A stretch of DNA of 42,500 nt from Prorocentrum cordatum (Eukaryota; Sar; Dinophyceae; Prorocentrales; Prorocentraceae), in assembly GCA_963575745.1 (NCBI GenBank), contig CAUYUJ010019368.1, positions 89,411 to 131,910 of the forward strand, read 5' to 3'. The first letter of the stretch is position 1. Every line of letters starts with the position of its first letter. Shown here in pieces: positions 42,161 to 42,500 of the stretch. The notes under the pieces are model-generated. The model was given only the letters and a program-made list of their open reading frames with translations. It made no database searches and was not told the DNA's origin. The position numbers were made by a program, and so were the translations under genes.

Positions 42161-42313
42161 GACGCGCAGAGCTTCTGCTTCACGGGGCACTACGGGAAGG
42201 TCATGCACAAGTCCAGCGGCTCGCTGCTGCACCAGCCCTACGCCGGCGGCGCTCCCCTCGACAGGGGCGCCCCGCAGGCGGCTTGCGGTGCCGTGCGCTT
42301 CTTCAGCCCAAAG
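42161..42313 (+). CDS. TRDMT1 (DNMT2): DNMT2-type tRNA methyltransferase, exon 5 (gene continues right)
   Basis: 51 codons, phase 0. SFCFTGHYGKVMHKSSGSLL corresponds to the DNMT2 signature CFTxxY...GTGSVLQ (Cys at residue 401), and VRFFSPKE to the LRYFTPKEIA segment. The frame runs into a TCC tract, so the exon ends near 42313 (CCAAAG|GAGATC, another GA donor) or a few codons later. The last part of the enzyme, including motif X, lies beyond the window. Confidence 0.9.
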
Positions 42314-42500
42314 GAGATCACACACGCACACATCCCTCTTCTTTTTTCCCTCCGCGTCCCCCTCCTCCCCCTCCTCCTCCTCCTCCTCCTCCTCCTCCTC
42401 CTCCTCCTCCTCCTCCTCCTCCTCCTCCCTCTCTCTCTCTCTTTTTCTATCCCTGGCTGCATCTATATCTCATTCTCATATGTGTATAAATCCGCGGTGT
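42314..42500 (+). other. Start of DNMT2 intron 5 with (TCC)n microsatellite
   Basis: CCTCC triplets from about 42357 to 42427, then a CT run to about 42441 and T-rich DNA to the window edge. The donor, probably GAGATCAC, is not certain. Confidence 0.6.

Overview
The window looks like nuclear DNA of a dinoflagellate, or a close alveolate relative. It is GC-rich and mostly non-coding, and it is crowded with long microsatellites, minisatellites and fold-back elements. Introns have AG|G contexts at both ends, and at least one donor appears to be GA. One intact-looking tyrosine-recombinase retrotransposon is present. Bacterial operons, rRNA and tRNA genes were not found. The species cannot be named from the sequence.

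Layout. 1-5429: intergenic DNA with a perfect palindrome (1857-1898), a ~195 bp element with inverted ends (2638-2832), and a decayed minus-strand gene with a zinc-ribbon-like Cys motif (about 5014-3994). 5430-13294: a ~7.9 kb DIRS-order (PAT/Ngaro-like) retrotransposon. It has split direct repeats A1...B1-A2-B2 and three genes: a gag-like ORF, a pol ORF (reverse transcriptase, C5-type methyltransferase, RNase H) and a tyrosine recombinase overlapping pol by one base (TGATG). 13295-36000: gene-poor DNA. It holds GGA, CA, CT, GT/GCGT and GAT microsatellites, a pair of inverted copies of one ~23 bp minisatellite, a ~118 bp satellite, a 1.1 kb tandem duplication and several diverged dispersed repeats. 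36000-37780: locally duplicated blocks, two of which carry different hairpin insertions whose empty sites survive in sister copies. 37871 to the right edge: a five-exon, 3'-incomplete DNMT2/TRDMT1-type tRNA cytosine-5 methyltransferase gene.

How it fits together. The retrotransposon encodes what a YR element needs: a structural protein, RT/RNase H to copy its RNA, and a recombinase to insert a circular DNA through the split repeats. It also carries a C5-like methyltransferase that lies between the first catalytic Asp and the catalytic Glu of RNase H. The DNMT2 gene is interrupted by introns that look like inserted DNA elements. The clearest is intron 4, a 324 bp element with perfect 21 bp inverted ends and a GCAGG target duplication that supplies the splice sites; its removal restores the reading frame exactly. 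Together with the filled/empty hairpin sites just upstream, this makes 36-42.5 kb a good place to look for introner-like, transposon-driven intron gain.
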